This document shows positions 22,600-34,289 of a DNA stretch of 64,000 bases, piece after piece. The notes below the pieces were generated by a model. The model saw only the letters and a program-made list of their open reading frames with translations, made no database searches and was not told the origin of the DNA. The position numbers and the translations under genes were made by a program. Source of the stretch: Tanypteryx hageni (Eukaryota; Arthropoda; Insecta; Odonata; Petaluridae). The stretch covers positions 191,879,518-191,943,517 of the forward strand of contig CM054112.1 of assembly GCA_028673005.1 (NCBI GenBank), given 5' to 3'. Positions within the stretch are counted from its first letter, which is position 1. Every line of letters begins with the position of its first letter.

Positions 22600-23481
22600 T
22601 CATCATCATCATAGGTAGTCTGTCCGTAGACAGGTCCGTGATTATTCTTAGTTAAACCTGGTTCTCCATATACTCCTATTTTCCGCTGTCCTCTTTATAT
22701 CTTGATAACTCTCTTTCCCTTTCAGATCGTCTATCAGCTGAAACCTTTTCCTACCTCTTTCCCTTTTCCCATCTAGTTTTCCTTCTAACATGTCTTTAAT
22801 CATACTCTCTCTCCTCAGGTTATGTCCAACCCAGTTAGCCTTCCTCTTTCTGATAGTCTGTATAATCATTCGCTTCTCTCCTATTCTTCGTAGCACTTCA
22901 TCGTTTTTCATCCTATCTGTCCATTTTATTTTCAGCATTCTCCTCCAAGTCCACATTTCAAAGCTTTCCAAGTATTTGATGTCATATTTCCTTAGCGTCC
23001 ATGTTTCTGCCCCATACAATGCTATACTCCATACGTAGCATTTTATCAACTTCTTGCGGATATCTTCCCTTATATTCCCTGTAAGTAGTTGTTTCTTTCT
23101 CCTGAAAGCCGCTTTTACTTTTCCTGTTCTAGTTTTGATCTCATCCGTACATTTTGCCTCTCGTGTTATGATACTTCCAAGGTATTTATATTCTGAAACT
23201 TGTTCTAATGGCTTTCCCCCAATAGTTATGTTCAGATTCTCTTCTTTACCCGATATTCGAATGACCTTGGATTTTTCTGTATTTATTTCCATACCGTATT
23301 TTCTACCTGTTATCACTAGTCTATTTATCATTTTTTGTAGCTCCTCTTCCTTTCTAGCTAGAAGTACTTGATCATCTGCGTATTTCACTGTTCTTATAAT
23401 CCTTCCACCAATTTTGAAATCCCCTGTGCCTTCTAAAGCTTCTTGCATTAGACTTTCTATCATATCATATATGCATTCCAT
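22600..23481 (-). pseudogene. 5'-truncated LINE (reverse transcriptase C-terminal half)
   Basis: A 277-codon open frame (23481 to 22648) holds the RT active-site block KYADDQVLLARKEEE, then KSKVIRISGK, VSEYKYLGSIIT, the AFRRKK and LIKCYVWSIALYGAETWTL blocks, and an Arg-rich C-terminal end with NWVGHNLRRE. These are the thumb and C-terminal regions typical of CR1/RTE-type arthropod LINE ORF2. Upstream RT fingers and endonuclease are missing. The 3' end is AGACTACCTATGATGATGATG, so the family ends in a (ATG)n tail. The frame is undamaged, hence a young copy. Confidence 0.88.
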
Positions 23482-23559
23482 TAAATTAAGATCTCATCTT
23501 GCACTTGAGTTTAAGTAAGTACTATCGGTAAACGGTATCTATACGTGCGACGTGTGCGG

Positions 23560-23965
23560 CGCACTCCAACTGCTTAATTGTCTCCTCCGGGGGATACCTC
23601 ACGCTCAGTTTGGAGAAGCGGCAGGTCCATTACGCTAACTTCCTCTCTATTTCACGTGATATTTTCCGTATTTACTCCCGCGTCGCACGTGGAGTACGAT
23701 GCGGGGACGGGAGGCGCTCGGGAAGCGAGGGCCTGCGCCTCCAAGGTGTTCTGGAGGCCATTAATCGTCTCGGCGAAGCCAGAGATCTCTCGACGCCATG
23801 GTTGTTATGGCCCGCATCATCGTATTCATTTCGGCCCTCGCAGAATCTTCCGCAGACGCCGGAGTAGCGGGGCGCGAGACGTTACGAAAGCGGGGGGAAA
23901 GAAGAAGTCGGTGAGTCAGGCCGGAGAAGAGGAACGCGGAAAAATTCCGAGACTCATGTCAAAAA
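23560..23965. other. GC-rich block inside the composite transposon
   Basis: GC content is conspicuously higher than in the surrounding sequence and CpG is common. Overlapping open frames exist but share no family. It is bounded by the LINE 5' break and the right terminal repeats. It could be the original interior of the element or a captured host fragment. Confidence 0.5.
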
Positions 23966-24159
23966 CGTTATAGCCGAGGAAAATTTATGTTAGGAAATTC
24001 CGCATAAATCCGTTATAACCGAAGATCCCTTATACGGAAGACTGGTATAACCGAGGTAGTTACAGTGATACAGCATAGTAAAATGGTCGGGGAATGAAAA
24101 AAAATCCGTTATCCGAAGACCCGTTATAACCGAGGACGGTATAACCGAGGTTGACTGTA

Positions 24160-25070
24160 CTCGCAATCATGACTGTGACCCCAAAGCTGAGCTGAGATGT
24201 AATGGAAATTTATCAAATAAATTAATAGTTATCATTTCTTATGTCTTTGTCCTGTATTAAACGTTTTAAGAAATAATACCAATAATATAATGTAGATCAC
24301 TATAGAGAAATTAATGTACATATTCTATCATAATTATTGGTTAATCTTATCACAATTATATTTACAATGAAAATTAAGTGTAACCGATCAGTTATTCTGA
24401 AATAAAATATAGTATCAATAACCCGAAAAAATTTTTAATTCACCTGGCTTCTGAAATAGGAAATCACCTTATATTTGAGGTTGCCCTATAATTGGGGAAA
24501 TACAGTGCAGTGGTTGGTGTCTTTATGACCGCAATATGGAGTAACTAAACACCGACACTCACTTGCACAATCACACAAACACATGTAAAAAAAGGAAAAG
24601 GAGGAAAAAGGAAGAGGAGTATGATACTTGGTTTATGGAAACTATTCCATGCCAGGGACCAAGTATTGCACACACTTGTCTAAAAAGATTTAGGTCTCTT
24701 TCAACAGCAACAGAAATAAATCAAATAATTTTTTTAGATATAAACTTTTCAAAGGCACTAAAAAGCATAAAATAAATTTGTGTGTACACCTCAACATATC
24801 GATTGGTTAGTTTATCTCTAAAATTTGTAATCAGGGAAGGCCCATTTAACAATCATATAGGATTTTGTTTCTGGTTAGTGTTTGCAGAAAGGTTTTATGG
24901 CACTCAACAATGGTAATGAGAGAATCTAGCATAGAAATGAAACAAAGGGGTTGGAAAAAGGCAACCATTACTTCCCAGCAGGGTTTCAGAGATATTGCCT
25001 GAACAGGTGTAAGGACAGGCATAAATCATTTTTGGAGAAAAAAAAACGCTAAAAACTGGCTTCTACCATA
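24160..25070. other. AT-rich stretch with one dispersed-repeat copy
   Basis: Includes the third copy of the CCATGCCAGGGAC repeat (24634-24665) and a Tigger-like end near 24480-24510. No coding signal. Confidence 0.4.
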
Positions 25071-25073
25071 GGG

Positions 25074-25939
25074 TGACCAGACGTCCTGGAAATTCCGGGA
25101 CTGTCCTGGATTTTGTATGAATTAACGTCCCATTGTCCTGCTAAAGTTCCTCGGAGCACCCATTTGTCCTGGATTTTTTATTTCTGCCTTACAAAATCTA
25201 TTCACCACAAAAAATTCATAAATGTGTTTAATCGGAAAATACAAAAATTGGTTATTAAATCCTGTTATCATCGGTGCTATTTCTATTTTTCGGCATTGAA
25301 ATTCACAGCAGACCACAGATATGAAGAAATTGTGTGGCTTTTGGTTTGTGTTTCAGGCATATAATGTACATGTAGAAAGAATGTATCGAAAATAAATTTT
25401 TTATGATTTGAGAAACAAAACAGCCTTGATGTTAAAACAATCAATACCATTATATTATGAGTGTTTACATTAAATATGAATTTTCAATTTTTTTGTGATG
25501 ATTAAAATTAATAAAAATTTGAATGAGACAGGCAGGTGTAGTCTAAAAAATCAATGAAAAATTATATAAATTTATATAAAATAAAATAGAAGCCATATAG
25601 TGTGAATTTAATAGATTTTTACTTTATTTGCGTTTATCTTCCATGTTATTTATATATTTAACTATTATTTGCCCATAAAGTAATTATTACCTTTAAATCA
25701 TGATATATTGTGTTGTAAGATTTTTTACATATTCATTAAATTGAAATGTTAGTTAATACATTAAACAAAATTGTGCTCTGTATTTGCGAATCTTATTTAC
25801 TTTTAATTTAAGCACATATAATTAAAAATATTCGAAAATTCACGTTGTCCCATATTTTTCTCGATTATGTCCTGAATTTTTCTGTTCAGATTGTGTTATG
25901 CCCCGGTTTTGATTCCTAAGAATCTGGTCCTCCTATTTT
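25074..25939. mobile_element. hAT-type MITE with AGGGTGACCAGACGTCC end
   Basis: The left end AGGGTGACCAGACGTCCTGG is a well-known hAT terminus, followed by repeated GTCCTGG words. The right end is degenerate (inverse AAAATAGGAGGACCAGATTC), preceded by GTCCCATA and GTCCTGAAT words. The interior is AT-rich and non-coding. It shares its end type with the hAT pieces at 43300-44098 and 58642-60520. Confidence 0.6.
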
Positions 25940-26212
25940 ACCAGGTCCACTACTAGAAAAGCAAACACTGAAGCCACTTCACATAAATAATAATGAACTA
26001 AAAAATGACGTAAACACAAAACCTATACGAAGGAAAAACTTAATGACCTACCATTTATAGTTAGCATATTTCCATTTAATGTTGAGTGATTATCGAATGA
26101 AAATTTAACCCAGGGCAAATGTATTTTTGCTGGATCTCATGGACTGTAGCCCATTCTAATGGATTGCCCATTTTTTTATGTATTATGCTGGGCAACTTTA
26201 GCTGGCCAAAAT

Positions 26213-26725
26213 TATTTCAACACTCTAGAACATACTATAATGTGAATTATATAGTTTTTTAATTTTCAGTCCACATAATAAATATTGTTTCATTAAATTA
26301 AAATTTATAAATTTTATTCTGATGAAGTGTAATATATCCCCCCTCAAAATAGTGCCAAGAATGGACATTTATTTCTTAGATTACTATGTCAACTCTATAT
26401 AAACAAATTCTGATTAGCTTATTATATAAATTTCTGTCAAATTTCAATTTTCTATCTACATCCTTGATCGAGTTATTCGTGTTTTAATAGCTTCACACTC
26501 AGACCAACAAATGGACAACATAGCCTTTTATTATTATTTTGGTGATTCTTTTAAACCTCTCTTTCACTCCCTATTTCCCAAACTGTGCTCAAGTCCTCCA
26601 TTCTTCTACCTAACTCCCGCAGCCTATTGCCCAATCCTTCACTCCATAATTTTTTTACATGCTCAATTTGCTTACTAAAATGTCCAGCACGTTCCGTAGA
26701 TGTTCATATCATTTCTATTTTCATG
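26213..26725 (+). repeat. dispersed repeat, copy 1
   Basis: This 0.5-kb stretch recurs at 27535-28036 with roughly 80-85 percent identity. Shared words include TTTTCAGTCCACATAA, CCCCTCAAAATAGT, CCTTGATCGAGTTATT and ATGGACAACATA. The segment CAAATTTCAA...GAGTT...GGACCAACATAGCCTTT reappears, more diverged, at 28598-28700, so it is a family and not a simple duplication. Confidence 0.75.
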
Positions 26726-27534
26726 CACAATCAAATCAGCTTTTTTGAAAGTTATCTTTGTTTTAATTATATTGTTTAAATATTATTATCAGAAAGGCTT
26801 TATTCTTATCGAAATATTTGCTGAAAATAAGAGTAAAATTGAAATAATAAGATATAATGTATGAATAATCTGTAGAAATCTACTTGAAATATTTGAGCAA
26901 ATTATAAATTATTTAAAACGTATAGAATTTAACTTGATAACTGAATTATTTTATTCTTTTTTATGCAAAAAACAGGATAAAAGGTGAAAGAACACTCAAT
27001 TTACCATCAAAGTAAAAATGTGAAGTAACTTACTATGAAATAAATACTTGTATAAACTGCAATGTGTTTTAACTATATTTTAAGATTACAATTTTCTTTT
27101 AACTATAGTAGTTTTGAAATTTTTCAGAAAACTGGCTTTATTTCAAGAATTTTAATATAAGTCATGAAATGTTATTTTTTCAATCTTATTAGAAATTCGG
27201 TGTGAAATATTTCCTGTATGATCATTTAAAGAAATCCATTGAAAATAACATTATATTTATTTTTATGAAGTCTCACTATTTGGTAATGGCGCATGATTCG
27301 ACCATATAAAATGTTTTAGAATGAATTATAATTTATTATTGTAATTTTTGTACCTCAGCTCCTTTTAATCCTATGCAAATGCTACACCATTTTTTCATCC
27401 ATTTCCATTCCCTTTTCCTTCCTCCATCTAACTATTTAATAGATTTTGTGTGTTTTACCAGGATATAAAAGTCTGATCCGTATTAAAGCACTAAAATGGT
27501 GCATTTATTAAGAATGAATATGAGGCCAAGAATA

Positions 27535-28036
27535 TAATTCAACACTCTGGAATAATGTGAATTTTATATTATTTAATTTTCAGTCCACATAAAATATTGT
27601 TTCATTAAATTAAAATTTATTAGTTTTATTCGAAGGAAGTGCAATATATCCCCCTCAAAATAGTACCAAGGGCGGACATTTATTTTTTAAATTACCAGAT
27701 CAACTCTAAATAAACAAATTCTGATTAGCTCATTATATACATTTCTGTCAAATTTCAATATACTATCTACCTCCTTGATCGAGTTATTTGCGTTTTAATA
27801 GCTTGACACTCAGACCAACTGATGGACAACATACCTAGCCTTTTATTATTATTATTTTCGTGATTTGGTTCTTTTAAACCTCTCATTCTCTATTTCCCAA
27901 GCCATCCTCCAATCTCCTACCTCACTCCTGTAACCTATCAACAAATCCTTCAATCTATAAACTTTTTACATCCTTGGTTTGTTTATTAAAACGTCCAGCA
28001 TGTTCCTCAGATTATCATACCATTTCTATTTCATTA
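27535..28036 (+). repeat. dispersed repeat, copy 2
   Basis: Partner of 26213-26725 in the same orientation, 1.3 kb apart. Neither copy has coding capacity or inverted ends, so a SINE- or LINE-tail-derived family is likely. Confidence 0.75.
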
Positions 28037-28514
28037 ATATTGAATTTAGTTCATTATTACTATTTTTTATTTTTTTGTATCATATTTCAGCTTTTTAAGT
28101 ATTCCTTCTCATAAATAACTCAGTGAATGTTGTTTACATTGATTGTTATTAAAATATTTTCCCTTTCCTTTTGTCTTTCTCTCCTTCTCATATTGAAAGT
28201 CTTCTAAAGCATGCTTAAACACATATGGATTATAATAACAATAGGATTTCCAGGTGAGACAATGTAATTGGTAGGCAAGGCAACATCCTGTTAAAATGAC
28301 AAGATTTCCCCAAAATATGTTAATTAAACGTTTAACATGAGGGATTTCGAACTGTAGGCAAAAAAAGATGAACAGAATAATAAATCTTAAATTTTTTTCT
28401 TTAGTATGGTCTAGATCTAAAGGACGTGAGTCAATTTATTTTACTTTTAATCTCAAAAAGAATAAAAGTCTGCATGTCAAAAAGTTGATTTTTACGTTAT
28501 CTTATGGTGAAAAT

Positions 28515-28545
28515 AAATCATCCCCTGGAGTCGAACCCTGGACGT
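28515..28545 (-). repeat. B-box-like sequence
   Basis: The minus strand reads CCAGGGTTCGACTCCAGGG, a perfect RNA polymerase III B box inside a T-arm-like hairpin. No A box or cloverleaf was found. Confidence 0.3.
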
Positions 28546-28864
28546 TTTTCTTAAATTTTCCTTCGTCACAGGAGTTTCATATCTGAATAGATTATCTCTG
28601 CCAAATTTCAAGTTTATATCTGCATATTTGATTGAGTTCTCCTCATTTTAAGAGCATGACATGGACCAACCAACGGACCAACATAGCCTTTCACTAGCAT
28701 AATTGCCCATCAAATATGATGGGTATGTGCAGATTATGTATTAAAATTAAGGTACTTTCCAGTCTTCCTCCCTTTCCCTCTGCCTCACTCCCATTCTCTT
28801 CCCTCCCTCTCCCCTTATTCTCTCTCCCCCCTATTATCTCTCTCCCTTCTTCCCATTCTCCATC

Positions 28865-30388
28865 GTTTATTGTCCTCCAAAAATTGGTTATCTATCTGAC
28901 ATTGACGAGATCATTGCCAACTTAAGACACGATTATGAGCACTTAATCATATCTGGTGACTTTAATGCAAATTTTGCCTCAAGCTCCTCCGATGCTGTCT
29001 TTTTTAAATACTCTTTTACATCGCACAACCTCAGCATACTACCTTTAAAACCCACAAATAACACTAAAAATTCTTCCACTTGGATTGACATATTAGTTAC
29101 TGCTAACCCAGATAAAGTTTGCACACATAGTCAATTACCTGTCCCGGGCATTTCCTCCCATGACTTAATTTTTCTAGCCTACTCACTAAACTCTCCAAAA
29201 TTTAAGCAGAAATTTATCTCCCAACGAAATTTTAAAAACCTTGACTATGATAGTTTAATTGCCGAAGCTGCGTGTCTTCCGTGGCACACTATTGAATATG
29301 CAGACGACATAGACGCAAAAATTGAAGCACTTAACACTTTTCTCTTACATCTACTCGATAAATACGCACCCATCAAAACCACATGCGTCTCTAAACCTCG
29401 CGCCCCGTGGATAACGGCCGACTTAAATCTATTGATGGCTCGACACGATTCAATTTTTCGTCTCTTCAAATCAAATAAATGCCCAAATACGTTCAATACC
29501 TACAAAAATATTAGAAACAAAACCAAGCAACAGATTAGAAATGCCAAAATAAAATTCGCTTATTCTATATCCGGCTCCAATATAACAACATCCGCCTTAT
29601 GGAACAATCTGCGACACCTTGGAATTGGCAAGTCCAAGGATTCTTCCTTACCTCCAAACATATCACTAGATTCTCTTAATGAGAGCTTCTCGACGAATCC
29701 AACAACAATCGACATAGAACGAAAACGCAAAGTAATTAGTAGTCTTACTGCAAAAGCGAACGAGTCATCCGGTTCTCCACAATTCCACTATAAAGCTGTT
29801 TCGCAATTTAACGTACTTTCAGCAATACGCAGAATCAAAACTACAGCCCAGGGTGCTGATGGTATTCCTATAATTATCATAAACAAATTAATACATCTAT
29901 TACTCCCCGTACTTACTAACATTTTCAACCACTCTTTATTACAGGGAAAATTCCCATCGCAATGGAAACACGCGTTAGTCCGCCCAATTCCTAAGAAATC
30001 TCTCACTGCAAACAATGACTATCGACCGATTAGCTTTCTTCCCACTTTATCAAAAGCCCTGGAGCGACTTGCGCAAGAACAGGTAGCAGATTTTCTCAAC
30101 ATTAATCATCTACATGACCCCCATCAATCTGGCTTTCGGAAGTCTCATAGCACCACCACCACGCTAATTAAAATCACTGATGATATATGCAGACACATGG
30201 ATGACAGAAAACTCACGGTACTAATATTGCTTGATTTTAGTAAAGCGTTTGACTCAGTAGATAAAGACATACTCCTAGCAAAACTCCGCTGCATGAGATT
30301 CTCTTCACCTTCAATAGAGTGGTTCTCTTTGTACCTTAGCAACCATTCCCAGCAAAACTCGTATCCTCTCTTCTTCTGCCTCATATAG
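28865..30388 (+). pseudogene. LINE ORF2: endonuclease and reverse-transcriptase fingers
   Basis: Open for about 507 codons. It starts inside an apurinic-type endonuclease (VYCPPKIGYL, then SGDFNANF with the catalytic Asp-Asn, a WIDILVT block and SSHDLI). A linker follows with WITADLNLLMARHD, then RT fingers: ADGIPIIII, WKHALVRPIPKK, YRPISFLPTLSKALERL, HQSGFRKSHSTTTTL and ILLDFSKAFDSVD. It ends in YLSNHSQQ, directly before the region that should carry FADD. The frame is intact but cannot encode a working RT. The endonuclease N terminus is also missing. Confidence 0.88.
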
Positions 30389-30774
30389 ATTACTGCAACG
30401 TGGTCTACAGTGATCTATCAGAAGAGCTGTCCAATAAAATTAAAAAAACTTTAAATTCCTGCATAAGATTTATTTTTAACCTTAAAAAATCAGATCATAT
30501 ATCTGACTATTACAAAAAGATATCATGGCTTAATCTCGATTCCCGCAGGAAACTCCATATCCTTAATACACTATTTTGGCTACTGTCTTCAAACTCTCCC
30601 TCTTATCTTTCATCGAACTATTCCTTTCTCTCTTCCCTACATGAAAAAAACACCCGTAACTCAAGAACGCTAAATATTCCAACTCATAGAACAAAAATTT
30701 TCAGTAATTCATTTCATGTAGCATCCTGCAGACTTTGGAATGAGTTACCCGTAAAGACAACAAAGCTAAAGTGA
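30380..30774 (+). pseudogene. LINE ORF2 C-terminal remnant
   Basis: IDYCNVVYSDLSEELSNK and LNSCIRFIFNLKKSDHISDYYKKISWLNL are the post-RT blocks of Jockey-type ORF2, continuing to RLWNELPVK near the C terminus. Joined to the fingers segment by an internal deletion and a frame change. Confidence 0.82.
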
Positions 30775-31329
30775 CTGGAAGGCTTCCGCAACTCCTGCTT
30801 TCTACATTTGATGAACAAGTGCTAAGCTGAATGATGTAATCCTACACACACTTCACTTTCTTCCAGATGTACCCATTGTATTGTATGCAGCCTCTGGTAT
30901 TTTACATTCTCCGACGCTCAAGTCTATCTAGTGTGGTTTTAAAAATATATTTTTAATTGTTATTTTTTATTTTTTTTTATTTAATTTTATTTTTTTTAAT
31001 TTCTGTTAAATTTTCTCCTAACTTTCTTTTTCATCTTTTATTTGTAAAGCAAGCATTTATATTTGAAAGTATAAAATGAAAATTTTCCATATTTATAATT
31101 ATTCAAAATTGTCTCTGTTGTACTTATCTACATATGTATAAGAGAATGTATATGTATATTTCTCTCGTAGTAACCATTTTTTGTGAATTAAAATTGTAAA
31201 TTTTTAAAAAATTGTTAAATATGTAAATCCTGGTATAACCAAATTGTAATGGTTAGGTGGAAGAGGGGGCTACTTAGCCTCAACCTCACCAATAAAGAAA
31301 TTTTTCTTTCTTTCTTTCATTGAATTGAC

Positions 31330-33248
31330 CCCTGGTTGCCAAGAAACAGGGTGGGCATCAAATGCCCTTTGGGCACGAAGCCATGGCAGCATATACCAAG
31401 AGGTAAGTTAGTGGTTTATTGTCTCTAAATGGAATCACAACATCTATTTTTGGTTGTTTACTGTGTATTTATCTTTTGTAGCCTGTTTTACATCGTTTTG
31501 TTGATATTTTTACTGTTTACAGGTCTACTGTGAAAAAATATATGCGTTGATCTTCATTTTTCACTGTGAAATACAATTCCCTCCCGGAAGGTAAGAATGG
31601 CTGAGGGGAAGAAAAAATTGGCATTTTCATGGTAAAAAGTGCTTATTCTTTATTCCGTAATGCATTACATAGCAGAGATGAATCAGAAATTTAAAAAATT
31701 CAGAATTAAATGGAGTGCAATCATATGTGTACAAGATGCTTTGGTAAAATTATACAAGACATAAATACTCGGATGAAGTATTAAAATCATGTATTGGGCA
31801 TGACAGTTCACTTCTGCTATTGCAGGTAAGAATTACTAAAACTTTTTGGGAGACACAAAGTTCATTCTACATGATGTTGCTGGTGATATATATTTTCAGG
31901 CTGCATGATCTGCATGAAAACCTGCTAAGCAATGTGTATGCAGTGGGATTTCATATTTCTGGCAGGTTATTGGTGTCTTGTTCTTTTTGCAATACGTATA
32001 CCTGCAACATGGCTGACCAGTCACTATGATGTGGCCACCATTTGTCAAGCACGTGGGTTTGGCTACTTTGTCACTGCAGTGGATGGGCCCAGGAACAAGA
32101 CCTGCTGTTCTGTACTTTTGCAGCAGAGCCTGGATGCAAGTCTGCAGGAAGGCCAACTGATCCATTGCATTTAACCCATTTGCTCTGGCATACATGCATA
32201 CATCAAAAAGCCAAAACACTGTCGTTGTCTGGTAGAATAATGTAGAGATCAGCAGAACCATGAAGAAGGTCCTCATAAGTGTTCTCCAGGAGGTTGATCA
32301 CCTCCACCAAACAGATCTCGTGGGCTGCAATAAGAAATAATTATGAAGGAAACCTGGCAAAAAAACTTGGAAATAAATCATAGAAATTTACAAATTCATA
32401 GTATTTTACTTCATTTACGAACCAACCCCACATGTGGACCCCATACAAACCATTTCTCAGCCCCAAGTCATAAAATATGCATAAAAACAAGAAAAACCAC
32501 AAAATATTGTGAGAAAATAATGTCGCTTATGCACGGTCCCATATGAAATATGATTCATGCCATCAAATATGCAACCACCGGGGCCCAGAAACAGACCTAC
32601 AGCTCTGTCGAACAATAATAGTGATAAATTCAGTTGTGGGCTTCCCTAATGCACAAAGACGGGCTCATGCCCAAAGAGCATTTTGATGCCCACTTTGTGT
32701 CTACATCATCATAGAAACACAACTAATGGCAATAATACAAAATTAGCAATGCAAAAGTGAGCCCTATGTTTTGTTTATAATTTTAGAACATTTGGTTGGC
32801 ACCTGCACTTCCATTAACCATATGAAACTTACCTTTTTTGTGGAGCAAACAATGGGTGTGTGTATTTTTGGCTAATCAACCTCTTTGATTATTATAGTCA
32901 AAGCTCCTTCCACATGGAACACACAAGGGAGGAGGGAAACCTGGTGCTGTCATTAGCTTACTCTTAATGAAGAGCACCAAGGGGGCAAACGGCTTAACGC
33001 CCCTTCCGAAGGATGGAACGCTGACTTTGTGCAGTCTCCTCATGCCAATGGATGTGATGCCATGCTTTCTTCAGGGCAGGTCTATGTGGTGGAGGGGATG
33101 ATTGCTGGTGGGCACTGGTCTTGACTTGTCGACTTGTCCTTTCCGAACGGGGACAGCATGGAACTGCTCTTCTAGTATTGCTTGAGCACACTGGGTGATT
33201 TTTTAAATGGATGGGCATCAAAATGCCCTTTGGGCATAAATGGGTTAA
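31330..33248 (-). mobile_element. piggyBac-like remnants
   Basis: A TTAA (33245-33248) lies next to CCCATTTATGCCCAAAGGGCA (inverse), and the palindromic phrase GGGCATCAAAATGCCCTTTGGGCA occurs at 31351, inverted at 32667, and at 33205. Another TTAACCCATTT is at 32171. TTAA targets and CCC ends are piggyBac hallmarks, and a piggyBac Cys-rich coding scrap lies inside. I cannot decide whether this is one element or two overlapping MITEs. Confidence 0.55.
31899..32276 (-). pseudogene. piggyBac transposase C-terminal zinc-finger remnant
   Basis: The open frame on the minus strand ends with GGHIIVTGQPCCRYTYCKKNK, TPITCQKYEIPLHTHC and LAGFHADHAA. The Cys/His pattern and the final C-x(4)-FH match the Cys-rich C-terminal domain of piggyBac transposases. 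Catalytic Asp residues are absent. Upstream sequence in the same frame is not clearly related. Confidence 0.65.
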
Positions 33249-33455
33249 ACATTTAGGCCAGAAGTGGTCATTTGATCTCAAACACTTTATTTATTTAGAT
33301 AATTGTAGACTCTTTGAATATTAAATTGTCAAAAACAAACATAAGGATACTGCTAACATCCATTTCGTAAAAACAAAACATGACTTTACAGCTACTGCCT
33401 GTCTGCTTAGAATCTTATGATCATTTCATTTCAAAGCATGAAATGGTAGCCAAAT

Positions 33456-33840
33456 TTACAATTCATTCCAGTAACAATTTAGAATTTCATCAAATGAATA
33501 AAAGGATTGGTCAATTAGAAACCTTTTAACATGAAATTTGAAGCTTTCATGAGGAAGAGACCTGACACTATCTGGGACAGTGTTAAAAAATTTGACTGCC
33601 CCGTAGTCGGGCCCATTCCTAGATTTAGTAAGCCTCAGATATTTATTATCCAGATTGTCCTTACTGCTAGTGTCATAAGAATGAATAGAGTTTATAATAC
33701 AATAATTATCCATATTCTTCTCAGTATAGAATAAGCATTCAAATATAAATAGATAAGGAAAACCCAAGATACCAAGCTCTGTAAAAGAATTTCGGCAATC
33801 ATCCCTGAGCCCTAGGCCTCCCAATGTTCTAATGGCTTTT
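33456..33840 (-). pseudogene. LINE ORF2 C-terminal fragment
   Basis: The minus-strand frame of 122 codons reads NSFTELGILGFPYLFIFECL, SYDTSSKDN, GPDYGAVKFFNTVPDSVRSL and FKFHVKRFLIDQSFYSFDEIL. This is the C-terminal end of an arthropod LINE ORF2, close in type to that at 34296-35030. RT and tail are missing or beyond recognition. Confidence 0.78.
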
Positions 33841-34289
33841 CTTTGGAAACAGAAAACTAATGGCAGAGTGACCTCATGCTAAAACAGAATACAATAATTT
33901 ACAATGAAACATTACAAAATATGCCGTTCTCAAAACAGTTTTAGAGACAGGAATCCAGACATCTTAATAAATAAAGTTTTTCTATGAAGTTCCACTGAGA
34001 GACTTTTGAATGCTTAAGCTGGGAGAGGGTTAATATGTAAGTGATGATCCTTAATGCCTTTCATAATTTCAACAGCAAGTCCTTTAGATGTCTGATCACT
34101 TGTTTTTGAAACCTTAGAATGATTCTTTAATTTCAGTAGACATGGGTTGTTAAGATTAATCTTGCTTTATTTCTATGTATTGAATCGCCGAGCTTAGCTG
34201 ATCAACTTTTGCTGTCTTGAGTAGCATCCATTATTACAGCATTTTTATTTTATCCATAAAATGAACATTTTCTTGTTTCATTTAAAATT

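Larger units (their letters stand above)
21751..24157. mobile_element. TA-flanked element with GTTATAACCGA repeats, composite
   Basis: The left end CAGTCAACTTCTGTTATAACGG and the inverse right end CAGTCAACCTCGGTTATACCG match. TA flanks both (21749-21750 and 24158-24159). The phrase CCGTTATAACCGA recurs near both termini (about 21800-21830 and four times in 24000-24150). Such ends are common on arthropod pogo/Tigger MITEs. Inside lie a Tigger-type helix-turn-helix fragment, a LINE, and a GC-rich block (23560-23960) of unknown origin. Confidence 0.78.
28865..31318 (+). mobile_element. Jockey-like LINE, 5'-truncated and internally deleted
   Basis: A pyrimidine-rich junction (28755-28862) precedes a sudden entry into the endonuclease domain. 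The 3' end is a non-coding stretch ending GCCTCAACCTCACCAATAAAG and (TTTC)n. The centre of the reverse transcriptase, including the catalytic YADD/FADD box, is missing between about 30350 and 30385. The copy has one long open frame and then one short frame. Confidence 0.85.

Noticed and set aside
23578..23973. Overlapping open frames in the GC-rich block
   Set aside because: Both frames are open because GC-rich DNA has few stops; no conserved motif. Kept only as a compositional feature.
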